Shown here piece after piece: positions 7,724 to 15,717 of a stretch of DNA of 64,000 nucleotides. Source of the DNA: Microbacterium sp. H83 (GTDB taxonomy: Bacteria > Actinomycetota > Actinomycetes > Actinomycetales > Microbacteriaceae); NCBI RefSeq assembly GCF_001650405.1, contig NZ_LWCU01000008.1:667-64666 (forward strand). The letters run 5' to 3'. The notes beneath the pieces were generated by a model. It made no database searches. It was not told the DNA's origin and saw only the letters and a list, made by a program, of their open reading frames with translations. Within the stretch, counting starts at the first letter, position 1; each line of letters opens with the position of its first letter. The translations under genes and the position numbers were made by a program.

Positions 7724-9097
7724 CTACTTCATCGTGTCGAGGATGCCGACGAGGCTCTCGAACGTGGTGAGCGGGTTGAGGATCGCGAAGCGCGTGTTCG
7801 GACGGCCGCCGTGCGAGCTCGGCACCACGAAGGCGCGCTGCGAGTCGAGCAGCTCGTCGGACCACCGGTCGTAGTCGGCGCGCTCCCATCCGTCGCGCTC
7901 GAACACCACGACCGACAGCTGCGGGTCGCGCACGAGGCGCAGCTCGGGACGCGTGGCGATCTCGTCGGCGATGCGCCGCGTGAGGGCGAGGGTCGCCGAC
8001 ACGGCCTCGCGATACGCGGCGACGCCGTAGGTCGCGAGCGAGAACCACAGCGGCAGGCCGCGCGGTCGACGCGTGAGCTGGATGGAGTAGTCGGACGGGC
8101 TGTAGTCCCCGGCGTCGGTGAGGGTGTCGAGGTACTCGGCGTGCTGCGTGTGCGCCCGGCGACCGGTCTCGGGATCGCGGTAGATCAGGGCGCAGCAGTC
8201 GAACGGCGCGAACAGCCACTTGTGCGGATCGACGATCACCGAGTCCGCGCGCTCGACCCCGGCGAAGACGCCGCGCGCCTCGGGAGCCAGCATCGCGGTG
8301 AGCCCGTACGCGCCGTCGATGTGCAACCAGAAGTCGAACTCGTCCTTGAGGGCGGCGATGCCCGCGATGTCGTCGACGATGCCGAAGTTCGTCGATCCGC
8401 CGGTCGCGACGACCGCGCAGATCTCGTCGCCGTGCTCAAGGAGCGCCGCCCGTACGGCATCCGCCCGCAGCACGCCGTCGTCGCCCGCAGGCACGAGCAG
8501 AACATCGGCGTCCATGACCTTCGCGGCGGACTTGTTCGACGAGTGCGCCTCGACGCCGCACACGATCTTCCAGCGCGCGGGCGGCGTCGTGCCGGCATTC
8601 GCCAGCCGTGCCGCCGCCGCCTCGCGCGCGGCGACGAGCGCCGAGAGGTTGCCGATCGTGCCGCCCTGCACGAACACGCCGCCGGCGCCCTCGGGCAGCC
8701 CGAACTCCCCGGCGAGGAAGGACAGCACCTCGTTTTCGGCATGCACCGCGCCCGCGCCCTCGAGCCAGCTGCCGCCGTACAGGCCGGATGCCGAGACGAC
8801 GAGATCGAACGCGATCGACGCGATCGTCGGCGCGGTCGGGATGAACGAGAGATAGGCGGGGTGGCTGGTCGTCAGGCACGCCGGAGCGAGGATGTGCTCG
8901 AACACGCTGAGCGCCCGGTGCGAGCCGAGACCCGCGTCGGTGATCGTCGGCCCCACGAGCCGATCGAGCTCGGCGGGGGTCTGCGGCTTGTCGAGCGGCA
9001 CATCGGCCGCCAGCATCCGTCGTCGCGAGTAGTCGAGCACGGCGTCGACGATCGCCGACGACTCGGGCGATGCCGCATGCATGCGTTGTGCGCTCAT
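7724..9097 (-). CDS. PLP-dependent group II decarboxylase
   Basis: A 457-residue fold-type I PLP enzyme of the aromatic-amino-acid/glutamate/diaminobutyrate decarboxylase family. Lys293 in the DPHKWLF motif is the Schiff-base lysine, His185 in EAHSSNKSA stacks on PLP, Asp261 in HIDGAYG contacts the pyridine nitrogen and GGTIGNLSAL near 145 binds phosphate. The ATG at 9097 has GGAGGA six bases upstream; the longer frame to 9424 is a shadow over the TetR gene. It overlaps the upstream TetR gene by ATGA, so both form one operon, divergent from agmatine deiminase and amidase. Substrate is uncertain: aromatic amino acids, diaminobutyrate or arginine-like amino acids are all possible for this family. 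Confidence 0.9.
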   Translation of the reverse strand: MSAQRMHAASPESSAIVDAVLDYSRRRMLAADVPLDKPQTPAELDRLVGPTITDAGLGSHRALSVFEHILAPACLTTSHPAYLSFIPTAPTIASIAFDLVVSASGLYGGSWLEGAGAVHAENEVLSFLAGEFGLPEGAGGVFVQGGTIGNLSALVAAREAAAARLANAGTTPPARWKIVCGVEAHSSNKSAAKVMDADVLLVPAGDDGVLRADAVRAALLEHGDEICAVVATGGSTNFGIVDDIAGIAALKDEFDFWLHIDGAYGLTAMLAPEARGVFAGVERADSVIVDPHKWLFAPFDCCALIYRDPETGRRAHTQHAEYLDTLTDAGDYSPSDYSIQLTRRPRGLPLWFSLATYGVAAYREAVSATLALTRRIADEIATRPELRLVRDPQLSVVVFERDGWERADYDRWSDELLDSQRAFVVPSSHGGRPNTRFAILNPLTTFESLVGILDTMK

Positions 9098-9759
9098 GGG
9101 ATTCCTCCGCTGTCCGTGGGGGTGAGCCCGGGCGATCGGCCCGGGACGGTGTCGGTCGGTGCGTCCAGCACCGCCGCGAGCGTACGCCGCGCCAGCGCCG
9201 CGCGGTCGCGCGGCGCCCATTTCACGAGCGAGTGCGCGCTCATGCCGTCGACCATCGCGAGCAGCATCCACGCGGATGTCCCGGCGTCGACGCGGATGCT
9301 CGGGTCGCCGCTGACCGCCCGGGCGATGAGCTCCTCGAGCGCGCTCTGCCACCGGTCCATCTCGGCGCGCACGGCGGCGGCGAGCGCGTCGTTGCGGGCG
9401 CCCAGCGCCCATGCCTGCACCCACACCATCGCGACGTCCTCGCGGGAGTCGTCGAGCAGGGTCTCGATGATGCGCAGCAGCCCGTCGGGCAGATCCAGCG
9501 CCGGGTCGTGGCCGCCGATGACCTCGTCGCGCTCGGCGGCGACGATCAGCGCGAACACCTCGGCGACGAAGTCGTCCATCACCGGACGGTAGTGCGCGAC
9601 GAGGGCGGGCGTGACGCCCACGCGCGCGGCGACCGCGCGCACGGTCAGCGCCTCGAGTCCGCTCTCGACGGCCAGCGCGACGGCGCCGTCGAGGATCGAT
9701 CGCTCGCGCTGCTCCGGGGGCAGCCGACGAGCTGCGGGGGCTCTTGACGGGGTGTGCAT
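9094..9759 (-). CDS. TetR-family regulator of the amine locus
   Basis: A 221-residue TetR regulator. The N-terminal helix-turn-helix runs about residues 20-60 (RERSILDGAVALAVESGLEA, then AARVGVTPALVAHYRPVMDD), and the C-terminal domain carries a conserved W-Q-AL-ELI segment typical of BetI/PuuR-type C-domains. Start choice is between ATG 9759 and a GTG one codon earlier. It precedes and overlaps the PLP decarboxylase, and the divergent agmatine deiminase starts 78 bases away across an imperfect palindrome (9777-9800). It therefore probably represses both transcripts and may respond to an amine or amino acid. Confidence 0.88.
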   Translation of the reverse strand: MHTPSRAPAARRLPPEQRERSILDGAVALAVESGLEALTVRAVAARVGVTPALVAHYRPVMDDFVAEVFALIVAAERDEVIGGHDPALDLPDGLLRIIETLLDDSREDVAMVWVQAWALGARNDALAAAVRAEMDRWQSALEELIARAVSGDPSIRVDAGTSAWMLLAMVDGMSAHSLVKWAPRDRAALARRTLAAVLDAPTDTVPGRSPGLTPTDSGGIP

Positions 9760-9776
9760 CACGGGTTACCGTAGCA

Positions 9777-9800
9777 GCTGTTGATCAGGTGTTCAATAGC
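9777..9800. promoter_or_regulatory. TetR-type operator between the decarboxylase operon and agmatine deiminase
   Basis: GCTGTTGA-N8-TCAATAGC, with core TTGATCA-GG-TGTTCAA (9781-9796), is a 24-base inverted repeat with few mismatches. It lies between the divergent starts at 9759 and 9837, where the repressor of both operons would bind. Confidence 0.65.
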
Positions 9801-9836
9801 GGATGCCGATCTCGACCCGACAGCGAGGAGACCACG

Positions 9837-10874
9837 ATGGCCTGGCAGATGCCCGCCGAGACCGCACGGCACGACCGCACCTGGATGGCGTTCCCCGCCG
9901 AGGGCGTGACCCTGGGCGAGTCGGCGGCCGAGCGCGAGGAGGGCTACGCCACGTGGACCGCCGTCGCCCACGCCGTCGCCGAGTTCGAGCCCGTCTCGAT
10001 CCTCGTCGACCCGAGCGAGATCACGCGCGCCCGGCGGATGCTGAGCAGCGGCATCGACATCGTCGAGGCGCCCGTGGACGAGTTCTGGATGCGCGACTCC
10101 GGCCCGACCTTCGTGCTCGATCCGGAGCGGCCCGGCGTGCTCGGCGCGGTCGACTGGATCTTCAACGGGTGGGGCGCCCCGGCGTGGGCGCAGTGGCAGA
10201 AGGCCGCGCAGCACGCCCGCATCATCGCCGGTGCGGTCGGCGCCGAGCTCGTCAGCTCGACGCTCGTCAACGAGGGCGGCGGCATCCACGTCGACGGCGA
10301 GGGGACGGTCCTGCTCACCGAGACCGTGCAGCTCGACCCGCGCCGCAACCCCTACGCCGACCGCCAGCGCGTGGAGGCCGAGATGGCGCGCACGATCGGC
10401 GCGACGACCGCCGTGTGGCTGCCGCGCGGCCTGACCCGCGACTACGACGAGTTCGGCACGAACGGTCACGTCGACATCGTCGCGACGCTCGTCTCTCCCG
10501 GTCGGCTGCTGCTGCACGACCAGCGCGATCCCGCTCATCCCGATCACGCGGTGACGCGCGAGCTGCGCGCGCACCTCGCCGCACAGACGGATGCCGCGGG
10601 CCGCCGCTTCGACATCATCGACCTCCCGGCTCCGTCGACGCTCCGCGACGAGGAGGGCTTCGTGGACTGGAGCTACGTCAATCACCTCGTCACCAACGAC
10701 GGCGTGGTCGCGTGCGGGTTCGGGGACGAGTCGGCGGATGCCGCGGCCCGCGAGATCCTCGCCGACGTCTACCCGGGTCGCCGCGTGGTCACGGTCGACG
10801 CCCGACCGCTGTTCGACCGCGGCGGCGGCATCCACTGCATCACGCAGCAGCAGCCGAGCGCGGGGGTGGTGTGA
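9837..10874 (+). CDS. aguA: agmatine deiminase (peptidyl-arginine-deiminase-type)
   Basis: A 345-residue guanidine-modifying enzyme that converts agmatine to N-carbamoylputrescine and ammonia. Signature blocks are MPAETARHDRTWMAFP at the N-terminus, DEFWMRDSGPTFV near residue 85 (substrate carboxylate-free recognition and catalytic Asp), NEGGGIHVDGEGTVLLTE near 143, GHVD near 205 and GGGIHCITQQQP with catalytic Cys334. Length is slightly short for AguA (usually about 360) but all catalytic blocks are present. ATG 9837 follows GAGGAG. The stop overlaps the amidase ATG by one base. N-carbamoylputrescine would next need an amidohydrolase, and no AguB (nitrilase family) is present in the window; the coupled amidase may fill this role. 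Confidence 0.93.
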   Translation: MAWQMPAETARHDRTWMAFPAEGVTLGESAAEREEGYATWTAVAHAVAEFEPVSILVDPSEITRARRMLSSGIDIVEAPVDEFWMRDSGPTFVLDPERPGVLGAVDWIFNGWGAPAWAQWQKAAQHARIIAGAVGAELVSSTLVNEGGGIHVDGEGTVLLTETVQLDPRRNPYADRQRVEAEMARTIGATTAVWLPRGLTRDYDEFGTNGHVDIVATLVSPGRLLLHDQRDPAHPDHAVTRELRAHLAAQTDAAGRRFDIIDLPAPSTLRDEEGFVDWSYVNHLVTNDGVVACGFGDESADAAAREILADVYPGRRVVTVDARPLFDRGGGIHCITQQQPSAGVV

Positions 10875-12592
10875 TGTTCGACGTCGTGGAGGCCTCGATC
10901 GCCGATCTGCGGCGAGCGCTCGACACCGGAGCGACGACCGCCGTCGAGCTCATCGACGCCTACCTGGCCCGCATCGCCGCGTACGACGGCCCCGACACCA
11001 CGACCGCGCTGAACGCCGTCGTGGTCCGGAATCCCGCAGCGCGGGCCGAGGCGGCGGCATCGGATGCGCGTCGTGCGCGCGGCGAGACGCGGGGGCCGCT
11101 CGACGGCATCCCCTACACCGCGAAGGACAGCTACCTCGTGCGCGGCCTCACCGCGGCATCCGGCAGCCCGGCGTTCGCCGACCTCGTGGCGCAGCACGAC
11201 GCCTTCACGATCGAGCGGCTGCGTGCCGGTGGCGCGATCTGCCTGGGGCTGACGAACATGCCCCCGATGGCCAACGGCGGCATGCAGCGCGGCGTCTACG
11301 GTCGCGCCGAGAGTCCGTACAACGCCGACTTCCTCACGGCGCCGTTCGCCTCCGGGTCCTCGAACGGCTCCGGCACCGCGACGGCGGCGAGCTTCGGAGC
11401 GTTCGGCCTCGGCGAGGAGACCTGGTCGAGCGGCCGCGGTCCCGCGACGAACAACGCGCTCTGCGCCTACACGCCCTCGCGCGGGGTGATCTCGACGCGC
11501 GGCAACTGGCCGCTCGTGCCGACCATGGACGTCGTCGTGCCGCACACTCGCACGATGGCCGACCTCTTCGAGGTGCTCGACGTCATCGTCGCCGACGACG
11601 CCGAGACGCGCGGCGACTTCTGGCGGGCGCAGCCGTGGGTGACCGTGCCCGCCGCCTCCGCCGTGCGCCCCGACTCGTACCGCGGGCTCGCCGACGACGG
11701 CGCCGCGCTCGCCGGTGCGCGCATCGGCATCCCCCGCATGTACATCAACGCGGACCCCGATGCCGGCACCGCGGAGGATCCGGGAATCGGCGGCCCCACC
11801 GGGCAGCGCATCGAGACGCGCGCGTCGGTCGTCGACCGCTGGGAGGCCGCGCGCCGCGACCTCGAGGCGGCCGGAGCCACCGTGGTCGAGGTCGACTTCC
11901 CCGTGATCTCGAACTACGAGGGCGACCGACCCGGCGCGCCCACCATCGGGACGCGCGGGCTCGTGACGCCCGAGTATCTCCAGCGCGAGATCGTCGACCT
12001 GTCGGCGTGGGCGTGGGAGGACTTCCTGCGGGCGAACGGCGACCCGGCGCTGTCCACGCTGGCCGACGTCGACGGGACGCGGATCTTCCCGCATCCGGAG
12101 GGCGCGCTGCCGGATCGCTACACGGGGTTCGACGACGACATCGCAGAGTACCCGGACTGGGTGCGCGTCCACCCCGACGCACGGTTCGAGGACATGCCCG
12201 AGCTGCCCGACGGCCTCCGCGGCCTGGAAGAGACCCGGCGCCGCGACCTGGAGGAGTGGATGGACGGACTCGCGCTCGACGCGGTCGTGTTCCCCGCGGT
12301 GGCCGACGTGGGTCCGGCCGACATGGACGTGAGCGAGACCTCCGCCGACCTCGGATGGCGCAACGGCACCTGGATCGCGAACGGCAACCTCGCCGTGCGC
12401 CACCTCGGCATCCCGACCGTCACCGTGCCGATGGGCCTGATGGCCGACATCGGGATGCCGATCGGCCTGACGTTCGCCGGCCGCGCGTACGACGACACGG
12501 CTCTGCTGCGGCTCGCCGCCGCCTTCGAGGCGACCGGGGGTCCGGGAGAGCGCCGCACCGCTCCCCCGCGCACGCCGAGGCTGCGAACCTGA
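10874..12592 (+). CDS. amidase-signature family hydrolase
   Basis: A 572-residue amidase-signature enzyme. The Ser-Ser-Lys triad is recognisable: Lys84 in GIPYTAKDSY, the cis-Ser in the FASGSSNGSGT block near residue 162, and the nucleophilic Ser186 in GEETWSSGRGP. The last block departs from the usual GSDTGGS, which may alter the active site. At 572 residues it is longer than typical GatA-like amidases; an extra segment lies around 260-400. The ATG shares one base with the agmatine deiminase stop, indicating strict translational coupling. Hydrolysis of N-carbamoylputrescine or another amide from the agmatine route is inferred from position only. Confidence 0.85.
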   Translation: MFDVVEASIADLRRALDTGATTAVELIDAYLARIAAYDGPDTTTALNAVVVRNPAARAEAAASDARRARGETRGPLDGIPYTAKDSYLVRGLTAASGSPAFADLVAQHDAFTIERLRAGGAICLGLTNMPPMANGGMQRGVYGRAESPYNADFLTAPFASGSSNGSGTATAASFGAFGLGEETWSSGRGPATNNALCAYTPSRGVISTRGNWPLVPTMDVVVPHTRTMADLFEVLDVIVADDAETRGDFWRAQPWVTVPAASAVRPDSYRGLADDGAALAGARIGIPRMYINADPDAGTAEDPGIGGPTGQRIETRASVVDRWEAARRDLEAAGATVVEVDFPVISNYEGDRPGAPTIGTRGLVTPEYLQREIVDLSAWAWEDFLRANGDPALSTLADVDGTRIFPHPEGALPDRYTGFDDDIAEYPDWVRVHPDARFEDMPELPDGLRGLEETRRRDLEEWMDGLALDAVVFPAVADVGPADMDVSETSADLGWRNGTWIANGNLAVRHLGIPTVTVPMGLMADIGMPIGLTFAGRAYDDTALLRLAAAFEATGGPGERRTAPPRTPRLRT

Positions 12593-12612
12593 CGTGGCAG
12601 GACATTTCACGG

Positions 12613-12648
12613 TTGTGACGCCCGACACGATTGTTATATGTTCGCTGC
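12613..12648 (+). promoter_or_regulatory. promoter for the tryptophan catabolic operon, probably leaderless
   Basis: TTGTGA (12613-12618) and TATATG (12635-12640) are separated by 16 bases and the ATG of tryptophan dioxygenase begins at 12649, about 8 bases after the -10. No Shine-Dalgarno sequence fits in between, so the transcript probably begins at or next to the A of the start codon. Confidence 0.55.
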
Positions 12649-13503
12649 ATGAGCACTGAGACGAACGAGCGCGAGCTCGAGTCCGGCATCGTCACCGACC
12701 TGACCGGACGCATGACGTACGGGTCGTACCTCGCCCTCGACCAGCTGCTCTCCGCCCAGCATCCGGTCAGCGAGCCCGAGCACCACGACGAGCTTCTGTT
12801 CATCATCCAGCACCAGACGACCGAGCTCTGGCTCAAGCAGCTGCTGCACGAGCTGTCGTCCGCGCGGGAGCTCCTCGCCAGCGACGATCTCCGTGAGGCG
12901 CTGAAGCGCGTCGCACGCGTCAAGCGCATCCAGGACGTGATGACCCAGCAGTGGTCGGTGCTCGCGACCCTCACCCCGACGGAGTACGCGCAGTTCCGCG
13001 GTGCGCTGGGCAGCTCGTCGGGCTTCCAGTCGGTGCAGTACCGCGCGGTGGAGTTCGCGCTGGGCAACAAGAACGAGAAGATGCTCGGCGTCTTCCGCGA
13101 TCACCCGGCGAACCTCGCGCTGCTGACCGCCGAATGGGAGAAGCCCACCCTGTACGACGAGTTCCTCCGGTACGCGTCGCGCCGCGGCCTCCCGGTGCCG
13201 GCCGAGATCCTCGACCGCGATGTGCGGCAGCCGTACCGCGAGACCCCCGAGCTCGTGCCCGCGATCCGCGAGATCTATCAGAACCACCAGGAGCACTGGG
13301 ACCTGTACGAGGCATGCGAGGACCTCGTCGACCTCGAGGACAACTTCCAGTTCTGGCGATTCCGCCATCTCAAGACCGTCGCCCGCACGATCGGGATGAA
13401 GGTCGGCACCGGGGGCTCCAGCGGCGTCGGCTTCCTCCAGCGGGCGCTCGACCTCACGTTCTTCCCCGAGCTCTACACCGTGCGCACGGAGATCGGCGGC
13501 TGA
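12649..13503 (+). CDS. kynA: tryptophan 2,3-dioxygenase
   Basis: A 284-residue heme dioxygenase that opens the indole ring of L-tryptophan to N-formylkynurenine. Conserved blocks are LTGRMTYGSYLALDQLLSAQ, HHDELLFIIQHQTTELWLKQ, SSSGFQSVQYRAVEFALGNK (heme/substrate region) and FWRFRHLKTVARTIGMKVGTGGSSG near residue 240 with the proximal His. The length is typical. ATG 12649 is chosen because MSTETNERE matches family starts; an ATG at 12631 lies within the promoter. The next gene starts within the TGATG at its end, and kynureninase follows, so this is the first step of a kynurenine/anthranilate pathway. Confidence 0.95.
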   Translation: MSTETNERELESGIVTDLTGRMTYGSYLALDQLLSAQHPVSEPEHHDELLFIIQHQTTELWLKQLLHELSSARELLASDDLREALKRVARVKRIQDVMTQQWSVLATLTPTEYAQFRGALGSSSGFQSVQYRAVEFALGNKNEKMLGVFRDHPANLALLTAEWEKPTLYDEFLRYASRRGLPVPAEILDRDVRQPYRETPELVPAIREIYQNHQEHWDLYEACEDLVDLEDNFQFWRFRHLKTVARTIGMKVGTGGSSGVGFLQRALDLTFFPELYTVRTEIGG

Positions 13504-14450
13504 TGCTCGCCGCGACGTTCTTCGACGGCGAAGGATGGCGGGACGCCGTGCTCGACACGACGGACGAGCGCCCGACGCTGCGAGACGCCTGGACCACGCC
13601 CGGGATGCCGCGGCTCGACGGCGTGCTCGTCGGCGGATTCACCGACCACCACGTGCACCTGCAGCTGGTCGACCACGAGGACCTCGCCGCGTCCGCGCTG
13701 GGGCGCGTGGTCGACCTCGGGGCGGACCCCTCGGCCATCGCCGCCCTCGCCGCTGCGGGCGGGGTCGTCGTCGAGTACGCGGGCGCCTTCCTCACCCCGG
13801 TGGGCGGATACCCGTCGGATCGAGACTGGGCTCCCGACGGGTCGTTCCGCGAGATCGCGGACGCCACGGACGTCGAGCGCGCGGTGCGCGAGATGGCGGA
13901 TGCCGGAGCATCCTGCATCAAGGTCGCGAGCAACAGCAGCGCCGGACCGGTCTTCGACGACGCCCTCCTCGGCACGATCGTCGGAGCCGCCCACGCACTC
14001 GGGCTGCCGGTCGTCGCGCACGCCGAGGGCCGGGGCGAGGCGCAGCGAGTCGCGCGTCTGGGTGCCGACCTGCTCGCCCACGCGCCGTTCACCGAGCGGC
14101 TCACCGACGCCGAGATCGCCGAGCAGGCCGCCTCCGTCTCGTGGATCTCGACGCTCGCGATCCACGGCGGCGCCGATCTCCACGTCGCACTCGACAACGT
14201 CCGCCGCTTCCACGCGGCCGGCGGCACCGTGCTCTACGGCACCGACATGGGCAACGGTCCGACCCCGGTGGGGCTGAATCCGCAGGAGCTCGCCGCCCTG
14301 CGCGACGCCGGGGTCACCGGCGTCGATCTGCTGCGCGCCCTCGCGCCGCACGACCCGCGAGAGTCCCGATCCCGCCTCCTGCTCCTCCCCGGGGTCGACG
14401 CCGACCCCGCGCTCGCCCGCCCTCTCACCCGCGCCGACCTGAAGGCCTGA
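13503..14450 (+). CDS. amidohydrolase-superfamily enzyme, candidate N-formylkynurenine formamidase
   Basis: A 315-residue amidohydrolase-superfamily protein. A full set of possible metal ligands is present: HxH at His50/His52 in TDHHVHLQ, Lys140 in SCIKVASN, His173 in VVAHAEG, His193 in LLAHAPF and Asp248 in LYGTDMGN. It has no resemblance to KynB cyclase-type or alpha/beta-hydrolase formamidases. It sits exactly between tryptophan dioxygenase (one-base overlap) and kynureninase (one-base gap), where an enzyme that removes the formyl group is required. Formamidase activity is inferred from this position; a hydrolase of another pathway intermediate is the alternative. The ATG lies within TGATG. 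Confidence 0.82.
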   Translation: MLAATFFDGEGWRDAVLDTTDERPTLRDAWTTPGMPRLDGVLVGGFTDHHVHLQLVDHEDLAASALGRVVDLGADPSAIAALAAAGGVVVEYAGAFLTPVGGYPSDRDWAPDGSFREIADATDVERAVREMADAGASCIKVASNSSAGPVFDDALLGTIVGAAHALGLPVVAHAEGRGEAQRVARLGADLLAHAPFTERLTDAEIAEQAASVSWISTLAIHGGADLHVALDNVRRFHAAGGTVLYGTDMGNGPTPVGLNPQELAALRDAGVTGVDLLRALAPHDPRESRSRLLLLPGVDADPALARPLTRADLKA

Positions 14451-14451
14451 C

Positions 14452-15717
14452 ATGACGACTGACGCCGTTTCCCGCACCGCCGGCTCCTCCGACGACTCCC
14501 TGCTCGACCTCGCCCGCGCCCTCGACGCCGCCGACCCGCTCGCCGTCCACCTCGACGCGTTCGCCGAGGCGCCGGGGGTCGGCGCCTACCTCGACGGCAA
14601 CTCGCTGGGACGCCCGGTGCGCGACGTGCCGGAGAGGCTCGCGTCGTTCGCCCGCGAGGACTGGGGCACGCGCCTCATCCGGTCGTGGGACGAGCAGTGG
14701 ATGGCGCTGCCGATGGAGCTCGGCGACCGCATCGGTCGCGTGGCCCTGGGAGCGGCCCCCGGTCAGACCGTGGTCGCGGACTCGACGAGCGTGCTCATCT
14801 ACAAGCTCATGCGGGCGGCGCTCGCCGGGCCGGCAACAGGCCGGACGGAGCTCGTGATCGAGACCGGCAACTTCCCGACCGACCGGTTCCTCGCCGAGGG
14901 CGTCGCCGCCGAGACCGGCGCGACGATCCGCTGGCTCGAACCCGACCCGGTGCACGGGGTGCAGGTCGCCGACGTCGCCGCCGTCGTCTCGGAGCGCACG
15001 GCCCTCGTGTCCCTCAGCCACGTCGACTACCGGTCCGGCGCGCTGGCGGACATGCGCGGCATCACGGCGATCGTCCACGATGCGGGGGCGCTGATGATGT
15101 GGGACCTCTGCCACTCGGCGGGCGTCGTGCCGATGCAGCTCGACGCGTGGGGCGTCGACATGGCCGTCGGGTGCACGTACAAGTACCTGAACGGGGGTCC
15201 GGGCTCCCCCGCGTTCGCGTATCTGCGCAGCGCGCATCAGGGCGTGCTGCGCCAGCCCATCCAGGGGTGGTGGAGCGCGGCGGACATCTTCGCGATGGGG
15301 CCGGAGTACGTCCCCGCCGGCGACATCCGCCAGCTGCTCAGCGGCACCCCGCCCGTGACGTCGATGCTCGCGATGCAGGCGATGCTCGACCTCCTCGAGG
15401 AGGCCACCGTCGACGCGGTGCGCGACAAGTCGCTGAGTCTCACCGACCTCGCGGTGCGCGCATCCGACGAGGTGCTGGCGCCGCTCGGCGTGCGCCTCCT
15501 GAGCCCGCGCGACGGCGCCGTCCGCGGCGGCCACGTGACGATCGGGCATCCCGACTTCCGGGCCGTGACGCAGACGCTCTGGGCGGCGGGCATCATCCCG
15601 GACTTCCGCTTTCCCGACGGGATCCGCCTCGGCCTCTCCCCGCTGAGCACCTCGCACGTCGAGACGGTCACCGGCGTTCTGGCGGTGCGCGACGCCCTGG
15701 AGTCGCATGTCGGCTGA
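14452..15717 (+). CDS. kynU: kynureninase
   Basis: A 421-residue PLP enzyme that cleaves kynurenine to anthranilate and alanine. Lys244 in CTYKYLNGGPGSPAF is the Schiff-base lysine, YLDGNSLGRP near residue 47 and DLCHSAGVVPM near 218 are family blocks, and LSHVDYRSGALADM near 188 binds PLP. Length fits the family. It follows the amidohydrolase by one base and overlaps the PaaX-type regulator by 11 bases, so all four genes form one transcript. Anthranilate may feed tryptophan synthesis or degradation encoded elsewhere. Confidence 0.95.
   Translation: MTTDAVSRTAGSSDDSLLDLARALDAADPLAVHLDAFAEAPGVGAYLDGNSLGRPVRDVPERLASFAREDWGTRLIRSWDEQWMALPMELGDRIGRVALGAAPGQTVVADSTSVLIYKLMRAALAGPATGRTELVIETGNFPTDRFLAEGVAAETGATIRWLEPDPVHGVQVADVAAVVSERTALVSLSHVDYRSGALADMRGITAIVHDAGALMMWDLCHSAGVVPMQLDAWGVDMAVGCTYKYLNGGPGSPAFAYLRSAHQGVLRQPIQGWWSAADIFAMGPEYVPAGDIRQLLSGTPPVTSMLAMQAMLDLLEEATVDAVRDKSLSLTDLAVRASDEVLAPLGVRLLSPRDGAVRGGHVTIGHPDFRAVTQTLWAAGIIPDFRFPDGIRLGLSPLSTSHVETVTGVLAVRDALESHVG

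Noticed and set aside
9803..12592. 929-codon frame over agmatine deiminase and the amidase
   Set aside because: The first part is an out-of-frame shadow of agmatine deiminase; the amidase begins at 10874.
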